Part shown: one piece after another, positions 1-13,803 of the stretch
How positions within the stretch are numbered: the stretch's first letter is position 1
Layout: each line of letters begins with the position of its first letter
Origin: Glandiceps talaboti
Lineage: Eukaryota; Hemichordata; Enteropneusta; Spengelidae
Direction: 5' to 3'
NCBI RefSeq assembly: GCF_964340395.1
Contig: NC_135553.1
Span: 13,654,501-13,718,500, forward strand
DNA: 64,000 bases
Position numbers and translations under genes: made by a program
The notes under the pieces: generated by a model
The model's input: only the letters and a program-made list of their open reading frames with translations
Databases searched by the model: none
Told to the model about the DNA's origin: nothing

Positions 1-1214
1 GGCACTCCTTGCACAAATGAGATTTCACCATAATGAGGTAATATCCAGTAAAGTGTTCACAAAGTAACTTGTGCCAGAGACTTTCCTTTTGAAAAATATT
101 GAGAGAAACAAAAGATAGTATTTTTTTAAAAAACAAGAGAGCTTTGAAAACATTTCCTTACAAATCCATTACCTTCTGTTATTCCCAAAGAAAGATGCAT
201 TTGAAAAAATTCAAAAATTGATATGTTTATAATAATTTGATATACTAGATTTCTACATACTAGATGTGATGTGCAGTGAAAAATATTTAACGAGCCGAGT
301 CAAAAAAGACATGGTTTAGCATAAAAACCTCAAAATATGTTTTAACATTTTATTGGTGGTGGTGGTGGTGATGCATAGGGGATTTGTGACCTTTCTTTTC
401 AGAATTTCTCACTTTCATGACATTGTAGTTTAATACAACCAAAACAAGGGCGGGCATAGACTTTCAATTAGGCAGCATGGTGTTTTTATGTCTCACACAT
501 GGTTTTTTGTCACAAATTACCTAAAACAAAATACCTGACAATTTTTATCTCACTGTGAACATAAATCAACATCAGTCAGATGAGAGAAGGAAGATTTACA
601 CCCAAAAGAAGTTTTTTTGTGTTCCAAGTGAGATAAATTGTCACATTTTATTGCATGTGCATTATCAGTGTCTGTATTTTTTTCTGTGTAATTCGTAACA
701 AATAACCTTTTTTGAAACTTTAAAAAGCATTGTGCTGTCTAACTGAAACACTATAGTCTTTCTGGTTTGGTAGTACTATATATCTTAGCATACATAACAC
801 AGTTTAAGGTCAGATGTGAAATACTCAGCAGGGTCTGGCGATCAAAACCACACAACATTTTGTTTTCGGTTTGACTTAACTGAGTGATGGGCAAATACTG
901 CCCTCACACAGCATAGTTGAGCAAAATTCCTGTCCATCAGTAACTAACTTAAAATGAATAATGGGAGAAGATATTGTACGCATGAAATAGATTTGTTCAT
1001 CTAACTTGAAATAATGAAAGTTCAAAGTTCATCTTACTTAAGTTGTGCATTGCTAAAAACAAATGCTTCGAAAAATGATTCTGAAATACAGTGCACTCCA
1101 TCAACAAACTACATTTTGTTCATTTTTATCCAAAATCAAAAGATTAAAAAAATTATAGTGATTGTTACTATGATTATTGAAAAACCTATAAAATTGAGTA
1201 AAATGATAACTTAC

Positions 1215-2480
1215 AGCTTGCCTATTATCTTCTTCTAATCTTTTAGAACGTTCTTTTAATTCATGTAAAATACTATTAAATTCCATTTGTTGTGTGTCTA
1301 CTCTACTCTTTAGTGTGCGTATTTCATCAACCATTGTCGCTGTTGCCCTCTCCATCTGGTCTCTAAGTCTGTTAGCTTCATCGAGATCATTTCTCAACTC
1401 TGCAATTCTATGGATGAATAAAAGGCAAAAATTTTGACACATTCATGGGATGTACTACGGGCAAATAATGTACATGATGTACAATGTAGAGCCATGCTAA
1501 TACTATAATAGCAAAGTCTCCTATCAACTCAAGTTGATGAAAGCTGACATTTGAGGAATAACTGGTCTCACACTTTTCAATATCAGTGTGAGAAAGTATG
1601 TAGTAATTTGAATGGACAACTGAAGAAGAGTGTAGAACAGTGGAGCGACAAGCAAAACATTCAGTTGTATTCAAGCTAGGGAGTTTAAGGTTAGGGTTTG
1701 CTAATGAATGGGAATAGGGTTAGACCCTCTAACATAATCCTGATTAGTATTATCCAACAGACACACACACACACACATATTTGCTGTGATGTACAGTAGT
1801 AATTACAATTCTATTGTAATTGAAAACCATCACTTCAACATTACTATCACCTAGATACTATACATGTCTTAAAGTGGAATGTATATGGTACATTGTTAAT
1901 GGAGCATTCTGATCTCTACTTCACAACAGGAGTGTGAAGCAGAGGTTTGAACAAAATACTACCAATTACTGAAACTCTGAATAAAGACTTGGAGATGATC
2001 TGGTTACACAAAGCCTCAGAAGTGTAATGGGAACAATTTTTATTTATTTTTTTCTTTTCTTTTTGACTTTAAGTTATCATTAATCCTGTTTAAGGAAATG
2101 CATGTTGGCCATAATTAATACCCATACATGTACATTTAGAATGTGTTGATGAAACAAGTAATGGTCTTGACTGTGTATTCATACAATTTACATATCGATG
2201 CCAAGTTAGTATACATAGTACGATCAATGACAAGTAAACAAGTAACTCAGTTAATTAGAAGGATTGGTCCATTGCTGAGAACTTACACCTACGAAGTCAT
2301 TTTAATAATGAGCAAGCTGACTTCACTCACTTTTAATAGTCTATGTCAACATTACAAAAAGGATCCGTGGCATCTGTAGGCAAATGTGGTCAAGTGATGT
2401 GAAAACCCAAGTGTTTATTGTCAGACCTTGAGTTTTCATATTGCTTGCCAAAATTTTGCAATAGAAATTTCAGAGATTGT

Positions 2481-2527
<47 letters not shown>

Positions 2528-5500
2528 CTACAACAACAACAACAATAACAACAACAACAACAACAACCCCCACCTCCCCAATCAATTTGGCAAGCAAAGT
2601 CCAAACTCAATATTTTAGGAAGTAAACCTTCAGATCTTGAATTTTCACATCACTTGCCATACTGGAATGCCAATTTCAAAGATTATGGAACATGTCTTTT
2701 GACAATTTTTTGCCCTGACAAAATGAAAGAAATGAATGCTAATTAAAAAGGAGTAGGAAATCTAATTTAAAAGATACTCACTTGGCATACTGTTGGTCTC
2801 GCCTCGATAATATCTCTTGTTGACTACCTAAAACTGCTTGTTCTACTTGTTTTGTGTGATTTACTAAAGCACCGACCGCTGCCCTTTCGTCTTGAACTTT
2901 TTCTTCGGCTCGTTTTAACCGAGCTCCCAGTTGACCGATGAGATCATTGCTGGCTCGTAAATTTTCTGTGATATGTTGACGTCCTTGTCTTTCTGCAGCA
3001 ATAGCATCTTCTGTACGTCGGTGGGATTGTTTTAAATCTCCTGATTAACAAAAATGAGGGAAAGATTACAAGATCAGCCATGAAGTTGTCTAGAATGAAA
3101 TTTGAGTTGGAAAGTCTCAAAAAAACATGATCCATCTAGTGCACAATTCAAGGGCAATCAGTATTCATTTCTTCATATGAATGAATATTGTGGCTACATG
3201 TATATGCTGTATTATCAAGGGACTATTATAGAGAACCAGTGTACCCTCTCAGCCAACCCTCTAAGTGACACACCAAAATATGATGTTCTCCTATCTCTTA
3301 CTATGTAGTGACTCACAAGAAATCCCAGTTTTATCATTTTGACTCACAACAACAAAATTTGGCTATCATTAGAGGGCACACTCGAGAGAATAGCAAACTG
3401 TTACTTTAGAATGGTAAATTGGAAAACGAATAAAATGTTTTGATCTGTCTACTACGGAGATTGATAATGTAATGATGGATCAAAATGTCGCATTCGTTTC
3501 CAATTTACCGTTGCAAAGTAACTACATTTTACTGTCCTCTATTCATAGACCTCGAGTCATGCATTGTATTTAGCATTATAAAATTACTAAAGAGTTTACC
3601 AATTTTAGTGACTGTGAGATATCAACATCAAACAATTACAGTCAGACCAATTTTTGACCAAAACTGTAAATGCTCTCTCCTTCAGTACTTTATTTGTATT
3701 CGTACCAACTAAGTTTATTTGCATTCTCTGATTGTGATACTTTATATTGATTTATCATGATGAGTTCAGACCCTAACATAATTCAAAATAAGCTCTTTAG
3801 TTTAAAATACATGTAAAAAGTATATATTGGCATGAAATAGCTGAAAGCAGACATTAATATGATTAATACAGGACACGATCTGTATTTTGCATTGTGAAAA
3901 GTTTGAATAATGGACACAAGCTGTTCTAGGACAATCCTTCATTCAACAACAAGGTAGAAGTACATTCACGACACAAGGACAAATTTATCAGAAATAAATA
4001 ATGATTACTAGTAGTATTTCATCATAAATCTCTACTTACATGTATGTACATATCTTAGGAAAGAAAATATTAGTAGACCTGAGTAGCAATGAATCATTTT
4101 TGAATATTATAAGAATGGCTTTTAAATTTTTAAAAATGAAAGCAGTAGCTGAACTCCAAGCAGTATACTAGCTGAACTCCAGGCAGTATCACAAAGTGGA
4201 CATACAAACTATTTGAAAGGCCAGTATTCCATTTTTTAGACAGAATTTGTTGTAAAATGATAGAGAAACACACTTGAGTGTTTTTTGGAATCAAGCTGCT
4301 GTTATCACCTTTAAAATATGAACTAATAGTGTATATAATATATTTAATATTCTTTTCATTTTGAAATCAAAACACACATCATTATTTTTGCCAGTACGTC
4401 AATAAATACTACAATGTTATATGAATTCTGGCAAGCCAGGGCATAGTTTTTATCTCGCGCGCACAACAAAATTATGGCTCATTACGATACATCTTATACC
4501 ACAAAGAGGCCTGCAATTTTATGATGTTGAAGGAACAAGAAGTTTGAAGAATTTATCTGTATGCATCAGTTCAGTCCACATAAAACCTTGTCCACAAAAC
4601 CCATCAATGCACTATGCAGGTTATTACTTATTGAAATTCATTTGTTCCACACTCACCTTGCAACCTTACCACCTCTTCTAGAAGTGCTCTGTTAGATTGT
4701 TCGGCAACGCCAAGTCTTTGTTCTAATTGTCGCATCCTACCGCCGTCTGCATAATCATAAGGCTGTACGTTTCCAAGACTTGATAGTTGTGATTTCCGGC
4801 CACCGTATGGAATAAGTTGATTTTCTCCAATTGGAGGTGGGCTGGCAGTCCCTCCCTGGATACCTGGCAGTGGGAGTGTCCTATTTGCATATGCCATTCT
4901 ACAAATCAAAACAAGGGCAAACAAGTAAATATCTTATAGACAGATTATGTACACCTACATGTATGTAATTGTAAACCGCACTAGATTACATATACATATA
5001 CATGTGTGTAGAAGAATAATTACAATATCAATGTACAAACCTCTCCATCCCCCCCCCCCCCATCCTCATTCAACGTTCTTTACATGTATAGATGTACACA
5101 ACACAGAAAAAAAATTATTTATACATGTCATCGAGCAAATACATGTACAGAATAGAACTTAGAAGATCTGCCTGATGTATGGTTACAGTGTTATACATGT
5201 ACTTCCACTTTCATCAAAATACTTTGTAGTTCACATGTAACTCATAAAAAAGCTATCAGTACAATCAATATTTTGTCTTGAAAATTTACAAAAGTGTATA
5301 CATTACAGTTACCTGAAATAAAATATGGCATAACAATACAATCAATAAGATTAATGTACAGTTCCTTGAAATTGTACTAATGACTTATACATGGCATATA
5401 TACAATGTACATGTATGCTGGAATTATCAATACCATATTTTATACTATCATGGTGATCTCAATATGCCAACCTTAATAATTACATTTTGTACATAAAACA

Positions 5501-8500
5501 ATAACATGTTACATTTACTTTGTCTGTTTTTGTTCAACTTATGGAAAAATAAACTTGCAGATGGGTTCTACATGTACATACACATGTATTCTTTTGCACA
5601 TACGTACATGCACATGAATACATCATTTCACATGACTGCCTGTTTACATTGTACCATGTCATTTCATGTTAGATTATTTTGTATTACACACATGTATATG
5701 GTTAGTACAATATGTACATCATTAACCAGACCAACAGGTCCATGTACATTGTACATTGTAGGAGCTATATAGCTACATAATGTAGGCCAAACAATGTGGC
5801 TGTACAGTCTGGCATTACACTGAGCTCCTTAAAAAACATACAATATACGTGTACATGTACATTTCACTTGTCAATACATGTTAAAGATATTTTTGTGCCA
5901 GTCTGTTATTATCTAAGTTCTCTTCAATTTGAATTATTTTATTTCTTTCATGTTGTGTAGATTTGTTTTCCGCAAAATCATTTTGTCCATTTAATTTTAG
6001 GATACATTAGTCAGAAATTGGTGAAATTAAGACCTGCAAATCTTAATGTATACATGTGGTGTACAAAACTAATATTAACTTCTCTTAGAAATATGAATAT
6101 CCTTCGCTGATCTACCTCAATAGGTTTTGATAAAACAGCATGGGATTAAAAGACCCTTAGTAATAAAAGTGTATAGAATGACTCCGAAGGGGTCTACATG
6201 TAAGAGCGAGGACTGATCATAATAATACATCTAAATGATTAATGACTTTACTATGATCATTTTGTTGAATATATGATTGTACTTATAATCTTGTGTCGTG
6301 CTTTCCCAGAGTTGGTGCTAATCTATCTGTACATTAGTACAGTTCCTTGCCAGTTTCGCTGTAAGTGTAATCAATTTTCTTGTCATAAATCATTTGAACA
6401 GAACATAGCTACTAATTTTTAACATTTCAAGAACACATGCACACTATGATGCACATGTATGTATGTACTGTCTATTCAAGTGAGGCTACATTCATTTCCT
6501 TATTTCTATGACAACTGCAATAATATCTGCCCACGAATGGCATGCAAGACTAGCAATTACACTGATCATTATGATTCTATTTTGGTATATACGTAAACAT
6601 TCACATATCCAAAACTGAACAAATTATTTTCAACAAGGTCACTCAGTTGTTCAGAAGATAACAAATGACATTTTACAAGTAATTAGTTGGCTTTCTTACC
6701 ATTTAATATTTGAATAATTAATAAATATGCCCTGGAGTTGCAGCAATGATCAGTACAATGTATACTAGGTACAGTACGCACTCGTCAAAAGTAAAACTAA
6801 ATGTGTTTACTCTATACTGCATGTACATGTACATGTATGTAGCATGTATAGTTGTTTAGGTTACTGTTCAGCACATGTCAACATTATACTATAAAATTCA
6901 GAGCACCTGACAGGGAATGCTATATGTACATTTATACATCGGAGCAATTTGTGTTTTTCATGTCAGCAACTCAATTTTTTGGGTGGTAGTAATTTCCTGT
7001 GGCAAATTGTTTTCTTCCTTTTCTTTATTAAAACTTTAGAAGTGCAGTGAAAAACAGGAAAAGGATGGTTTTCTTTGCGTTATATTAAAATATGGTTGAT
7101 TTACATGTCATATTGGATATCCAATATGATATACTGAAGAAATGTCAACAAGCTGCTCATAGATTTTTTTAAGCCAGGAAATGAAAATTCTAATAAAGAG
7201 TATAGGAGTGCCAACATTCAGTCAGCACAAATCTAAAGCAAACAAGGCTAGAAAAAAAAAAATTTTCAGCACTTTTCATTTGAAGTATTATACTCACTGA
7301 CTATTTCTTCTCACAGATGTAACAAGTAGTGTAGAAGTGGCAAACCCATTTTAAATTTGACATTAGAGAGTTTTAGATAGGCGTATTTACTTGTGTCCTA
7401 CATTTGTATATGCAAAGTATTCATAGTCACTTGATTCGAAGCAACCCAGGCGTTCTGTATCAGACAATTCTATGTCAAAATGGTGGTCTGTACACGTAAC
7501 TATAAATACATCTTTAAGTGTTTTGTCATTTTTCCTCTATTAAATGTTGTATTTTTTATATCAAAGTTCGGAAGTGTACATGTAACTGCATGTAAGCTAA
7601 TTGTTAAGTTTTTCGTTTGGGTTTTTGATTCTTAACACATAATATTATATACAGCTGTATATAATATTATGTGTTACGAATCAAAATGAATTAAGCTTGA
7701 CAGCATGATTGATTCGATATAAGTTTTAAAGCCATGAGGGGCAGCCAGGAACATTTAGATGTACTTATCTTGTGTACACAGTTATGAAAGGGGTTAATTA
7801 CTTACACTGTTTATAACTAATGTTGAGGAGATACATGTATCAATGAATCATGATTAAATGATGTAATTTTGTCAGGTAAAAAACAATATAATTGGAAGTT
7901 CCCATAATTACACAATATATTCGTACATGTACATATGTACAATGTATGCAGTGATGTAATATTCAATCAACATACATGTATGCAAGCCTGGTTTTGTCAA
8001 CAATGCTTTATACATGTACATTGTACATGCAGTAGCTGGAGCAGGAACCACTTTTTTTCGTGCCTGGAATCAAGTCATGGTGGGAACACATGATTAGAGC
8101 CAACTAGGTTGAGCTATATAATGTAAAATGTTGAATGTCACTGTGGAAATCATAAATATAATGTCAGGTTGAATAAACAGCCGCGAGTGAAATGCCAGGC
8201 ATGGTAGGGGAAAGGCAAGAGCAAAAAGTTCCCACAGGAATTCATTCTAGGCTAGGGATCAATATGAAGGAGTTAAATCTTTCAAGGCTGCATGGTTAAA
8301 TGTTTCATAATATTTACATGTATCTTTGCATTTGACTTATTCATATTGTTGTGCAAGGTACATTTTGTATACAATGTAGATGATCACTAGTTACTTCAAA
8401 TGATTCATTATAAAATGTCACCATTTTTGGGGAGGTTGAAACTTCTGTTTCCAAGCCAACATGAGAACTTTAACTTAAAGTTGATATACCCATACTCTAA

Positions 8501-11500
8501 CTTCTAAGTACAGGAGTGCTGACCACCCCTTTGCTCACAAATGGTACTACCCAACCTCAATTTGAGTTGTCAAATCAACAAGTGTCCAATTACAGAATCT
8601 ATACAATCAATAATGTAACAAAGACATGAAAGGCAGTGGGTGAAGGTAGAAAAATGTACTGAAGAAGGAACTGTAGGGATCAATACATTTCACTCACTTA
8701 GAGTGTCTAGTAGGCTGTATAGACTGTGATCAATACAGCAATGATTATAATATCTATAATAATGTCATAGATCTAGTTCAATGGAATACATAGTTTCTAT
8801 CCCATTCAATAAATATAGTTTAGTTTGATCCAGCTTGTCTTTCGATTAATTGTGGTTTTACTATAAAAAAAAAAAACTCGATGAATATATTAACCTTAGT
8901 TTGTTTGCTGCCATGGAGACTACATGCATGCGGAATGGTTTGCTTTCAATGGAAAAGTACAACTTTGCATGAGGCCAGTTTCATTTTTTTTTTTTAATGT
9001 GTGAACTTTGATGAAATGTTTGAAATAAATAAATGAATAAATAAATGTTTGTCATAATTACAAATTCTCATCCAGTAAGAATAACCCTTAGCTGTCTACA
9101 TATTTCTAAATATTGACAAAGAAAACATATGTACATGTTATATCAGCCATTTTCATGAAATGTTTCCAAAAATCAAAATGTATGGCTACTCCCCATATTT
9201 GAGTATGTAGTTACAAAATGTATATGTGCTGCCCTTTGGGGTGTGTTTTCTAGCCCTTTGGTCCAAAATGAATGGGTCTGGTTTTTTTTCGAGCTGAAGA
9301 GTCTAACCTGGGGACCACTTTGCATTATTTTAGATTTTGCTTGGTCTAAAATGTGGTCCACTGTCCTTTACCGAATCATAACCGCCATTTAATTGCCCCC
9401 GAAATGTTGCCTCCTCAGGAAAATGTATTTTGTATTTAACTTTCATCTTTTAAAAACCTGTAATGGTCTAAAATGAGGTATTGATTGTTGGTCAAAGTGG
9501 GTCTAAAATGGGGCATGGGGTTTCCAACACTGGCCACACACTACAACCAGAGCTGGGGTAAAATCTACTACATAATTGTGCCTGGCCAGTGTTACCCAGC
9601 TACAGTGTACATTTGTACATGTACTTTGGAACAAGGTATGGAACTCTACCATTGTACATGTACTTGGGTGTAGGCAAATTTATGTACATGTCTCTATACC
9701 AAGGTTCCAAAATGTTACCAAAAATGCCGAACCAAGTAGTTGATATTACCTGTATACTGCATCCAAGTCAACAGTGATTATAATGCATACTCTCTAAATG
9801 CACATGCATACATCATGTATTACATGTAGTTACAGCAGTGAGTGCTGCTGTATTACTTGTTTTCTGTTTTTCAAGGTGAAGTTTGTTAACTTGAAAAATG
9901 TATTGCTCTGAAATTGGCTTCATGTACATATATAGTAACCGGATTTGTGCTAAATGAAGTTACATTGTAAACTATCTAGGTGAAATTTTGAATATAATTT
10001 GTTATAAACAATACTAGTACTATCATTATGTACATGTATGTGTATGTGTACAATATACATGTACATTATATAAATGCATGTATATCAGTATGCAGAAATA
10101 TCACTTTGAACACTTTCATTTCCAAGTTTTTTTTATAATGATTTTGATATCATTTTTTAGTTTGGTCATTCTATAACTTTTCTATACCCGCCTATCACAT
10201 TCTTTCTGCTAATCTTAGACATTCATTTTATTGCCATCACCTGATGTAATCCAAGATGGCAAAATATGTTCATGGCTGTCACATTTCTTTATTCATCTAC
10301 ATCTTATTGACAGTTTTGTAATAATACAAAATTTAGAGTAATTGAGATAACAACCTTAAACAAGACTTACAAGGAAATTAATATCATTGTTTGGGATCAA
10401 ATTTCCCATAAACTGATATAAATTTTGCTACTTAATTGATCGATGGTATCTACAGCAACTATTCAGGGTACATTGAATTCAAAATTTAATGGTGTCAGAC
10501 ATGTCAATGGCAGAAATTTCCCCGACTAGACAGTCTAACTCTAAGTGAACAATACACGCAATGTCACATTGACGTTAATATAATATGCCATTATTGAAAT
10601 TTTGAGGGGGTTATTGTATGTCAGTATTTAGAGCAATTTTAGTTACATAGTGACAGTAATACCAATAATGTCATAGTTATCTAGCTTTTCATGGCGATGT
10701 CCTGTTTTTCCTACAAGTACCTTATACAATATACATGTACACTGTATTAAGGGAAATACATGTACATGTCCACATACTGTTGTTGGTTGCTATGTCATGA
10801 ATATGTGTACACGCACATGATGTAGCGGGGTTTCTTTATTGTACACTTAATTGGAAAGTATTTATTTCAACAGAATGATGATTTGAAATATTGCTTAAAT
10901 AAAAGGCTGTTTTTCCCCTATCAAACATGTACATGTACAAATGGATCTTAACATGTCCACATATCTCAACACTACATGTATATGATTTTTCTATGGGTCT
11001 TCAAACTTTCTACAAAATTTAAATGGGAGATATTTTTTTCTTCAAATAACAATATATAATAGAATGGTACAACGAACTACAATACTATAGTATGGTGATT
11101 CTGATACGAATGAAAAGGAACTTGTAATTTCAAGAATCAAACAGTTGATAAAACTGTACGTCCTCATATACAATCACTCTAAATCAAGCAAGACTAAAAC
11201 ACTGGATTTTCATGTACATGTACATGATGATGTATCAAACAGAATAATGTAATATGGTTCTTTTATATTGAGGATAAACACGACCATCAATGGCACTTAT
11301 ATTAATCAACAAATATCTTATACGTTGGACTTGGAGTATATATTTAATACACGCATATTGTGAAGTAATGGTTTTCCTTTCAAAAAGACTTCTACAGCTG
11401 TTAAAATTTGTGGATATATGAAAAGAACATTGACATTTATGACTAGCCTGTTCACTGCACTGTTCAGATACATGTACATGATGTACATCACTACATCGTA

Positions 11501-13803
11501 CATGTAGCTGGTTGTACCTCCTAGCCCTCGCATCAAGACAAGCTGTTGATGTGAGGGATACATATAGGAGATAAGACCAGCTAACAATGATGTACTGTAC
11601 ATGTATCTCAACAGCGCAATAAACCTACAGACTAATTTATTACATTTGCTGCTGTAAAACATTTGAAGATCTTCCTTACTACTGTACAGTTACATTGTAG
11701 TGTACCCCATTGCAGTATTATATGTAAAATAAATAATTTATTGAAATGAAATAGGATGGAACATCATGGAAGATAGATATATGATCAGTCAGCATATGTT
11801 CATTTAGTCACAAAAAGATAGATTTGGGGTGTCGATGTTATTCCCCAATATTTTCTACGTTCAGCCAAGGAAAATACAAGTGACTTAAGGTGCCTTTATC
11901 CCTACTTGTCTAGTGACTCATAGTGGCAACCCTTTGGACACGAGTATTTTCTGACTGAATAAAGAAAAATATTGGAGAATAACATAATTACACCAGCACC
12001 AGTAATATGAAAAGAAAAATCAGGGAAACTAATGGCAGTATTGAATGTTTTGACTCATATTTCGAACACAGCAGAACCAGTGACGTAAACATACTTTGTC
12101 TACATCACGTTGTCATGACATAGAACGACCAGAGTATACATTTTTGTATATTCCATATTTTTTTTTTTCAACTTGGCTTTTGCATACTGTAATGTACATT
12201 GTATAATACTTATTTCAAAATGTCTCAAATTTAGACAACAAAAAAAGAAAACACTAAGCTTGCATGTAGGAATACTAACATGTTTGTACTACATTTTGTA
12301 ACTACATTTAGTATGAAGTTTATGTTTTAGTTCTTAATTAAATCTCCTTCCAATTCTAAACCTTAGTCTCACCTGCTCCACAGCACAAGTACATCACAAC
12401 TAATGTTTAGTTGAAGTATCACTTAATGACCATTTTAATACCAATGCTACTAGGGTAGGAAGGAGAAATTGAGATACTCTTAACAGTGCACTTTAAATTT
12501 CATATGATGTACATGTACATGTAGGTAAAATGCCCTCTGGCTGAAAATTTTACTACCACTCTACCAGAATTTTTTTTATATGGCTGTGATCATAATTTAC
12601 ATTTATTGATATATCATAACTATAGTGAATATACTCCCTAATGGCGGGTTACTAAATGTGTGACAAGTAAATCTAAAGAGGATAAATAATGTGTCATAAA
12701 TATATATGTAGATATAAATATACATCTATGTATACATAATATTATGGTGATTTTGATATCTAGAATTCTAACTTGTAAGTCCCACAGTGACAACACTAAG
12801 TGGATAATTTGTAAAATGAACATAAATAATGGTGATTTTGATATGAAAAATGGGAACTTGTATTAGTTGTAATTCTTGGTATGGCAAATACACCCAAGTG
12901 GATCAAATGAAAGCTTGTAATTTCAAAGTACACCTGTATCTCTGCAACTTCCTCTGGTTAGTGACAGACCCGTGATGGTCACTAGTCACTTGCTAATTTA
13001 AATGAGTTTACTGTTTAAAACTACATATATGCATATGTATGTATGTTTCATGAATCATTGATTCATTATCAGTTAAATTAACATATGGAAAATCCAAAGA
13101 GCTAGACTAGTAATAGTAGTATGTAGATGTGTTACGGTGTATAAAATAGGAAATCATCCCTTTGAGAAAATATCAGCCAACTTGCCTCATTCATTGTAGG
13201 CTGTCAGGAAAGATATGAAATCAACATCATAAATAATAAACATATTAAGTGTGTTGACTTTTAGATTGAGAAAACTTGTAAAGGAGGTTAGGCAAATTTT
13301 GTTATCCTTGGATACTGTAGTTTCCATACCTCGAACAGAACTACAATTTGGGCTCGGAATACTTTGTACAACGTATGACGAGTGAAAGACAGTATACAGT
13401 AATAGACTAACACGTACACAACATCCCTGCTTGCTGCCTACATAGTGAAAATGAGCATTGTACAAGCACATGAATACATTTTGTAAATATATGAATTTGC
13501 ATACATGTAACTGTGTTTTAAAAAAATGTATTACTAGACTAGTAATATTATCACAACACAGTGAGTACATGTAAATTGATGAATGACCACACACGTACAT
13601 TTCTAAAATGATGAATGTCGTAATGTGTTAAAAAGAAATACATTTTTATAGGAACCATACATGTACATATAATTTATAAATGCAATACCTCATGACTCAT
13701 CATAGTCGTTTGAAGGGTAAATTTTCAAAAGTAAACATAGCGGGTCTACTTACTCAATTTCTTTGGTCCTGGCTGGATCCTCATAGAACCCATTAGTAAA
13801 CAT
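1215..13803 (-). CDS. Coiled-coil protein, 5' part of gene (partial, runs off left edge)
   Basis: Minus-strand coding exons join in frame: 13754-13803, 4657-4898, 2782-3040 and 1215-1407 (744 nt, 248 codons), each with GT donor and pyrimidine-rich AG acceptor. The last exon ends in phase 0 at a GTAAGT donor, so the gene continues left of the window. The start at 13803 opens MFTNGFYEDPARTKEIE and has an in-frame TAA just upstream. Residues 18 to about 70 are a Pro/Gly-rich disordered leader (MAYANRTLPLPG...). From RMRQLEQRLG onward the protein is an uninterrupted charged heptad-type coiled coil rich in Glu, Arg, Lys, Gln and Leu, such as AELRNDLDEANRLRDQMERA. I do not recognise the family and assign no function; a cytoskeletal, centrosomal or ciliary scaffold would fit but is inference. 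ACATGT-rich intron 1 is about 8.9 kb. A distal alternative first exon may lie at 26,530-26,568. Confidence 0.8.
1741..1776. repeat. Short (CA)n tract in coiled-coil gene downstream intron
   Basis: An ACACACACACACACAC run lies near 1760-1776 in the intron between the exons at 1215-1407 and 2782-3040. The rest of 1-1214 and 1408-2781 shows no coding exon that I can support. Confidence 0.7.
2480..2567. repeat. (AAC)n microsatellite
   Basis: About 85 bp of AAC/CAA trinucleotide repeat with a few interruptions lies in an intron of the coiled-coil gene. It produces spurious poly-Asn and poly-Thr reading frames that are not genes. Confidence 0.95.
7108..7129. repeat. 22 bp perfect palindrome
   Basis: The stretch TCATATTGGAT followed directly by its reverse complement ATCCAATATGA forms a spacer-free perfect palindrome. 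Confidence 0.85.
7623..7686. repeat. 64 bp near-perfect spacer-free palindrome
   Basis: The sequence is self-complementary about a CAGCTG centre (between 7654 and 7655). Arms run outward as TATATAATATTATGTGTTA and then GAATCAAAA, with one mismatched pair (7632/7677). There is no loop spacer, so it could extrude as a cruciform or represent a nearly intact small palindromic element. No gene is associated; it lies in intron 1 of the coiled-coil gene. Confidence 0.9.

Larger units (their letters stand above)
4899..13753. other. Long first intron, ACATGT-rich, no gene seen
   Basis: This 8.9 kb intron of the minus-strand coiled-coil gene contains no supportable exon. It is AT-rich and studded with the self-complementary hexamers ACATGT and TGTACA, often as short head-to-tail runs (for example near 5840, 6820, 7930, 10030, 10060 and 11210). 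It also holds two notable palindromes, listed separately. Short reading frames here have tyrosine/methionine/threonine-rich compositions dictated by the ACATGT motif and are not credible proteins. Confidence 0.7.

Noticed and set aside
13187-13600. 137-codon minus-strand open frame
   Set aside because: Random composition in an AT-rich region, with no domain or splice context.
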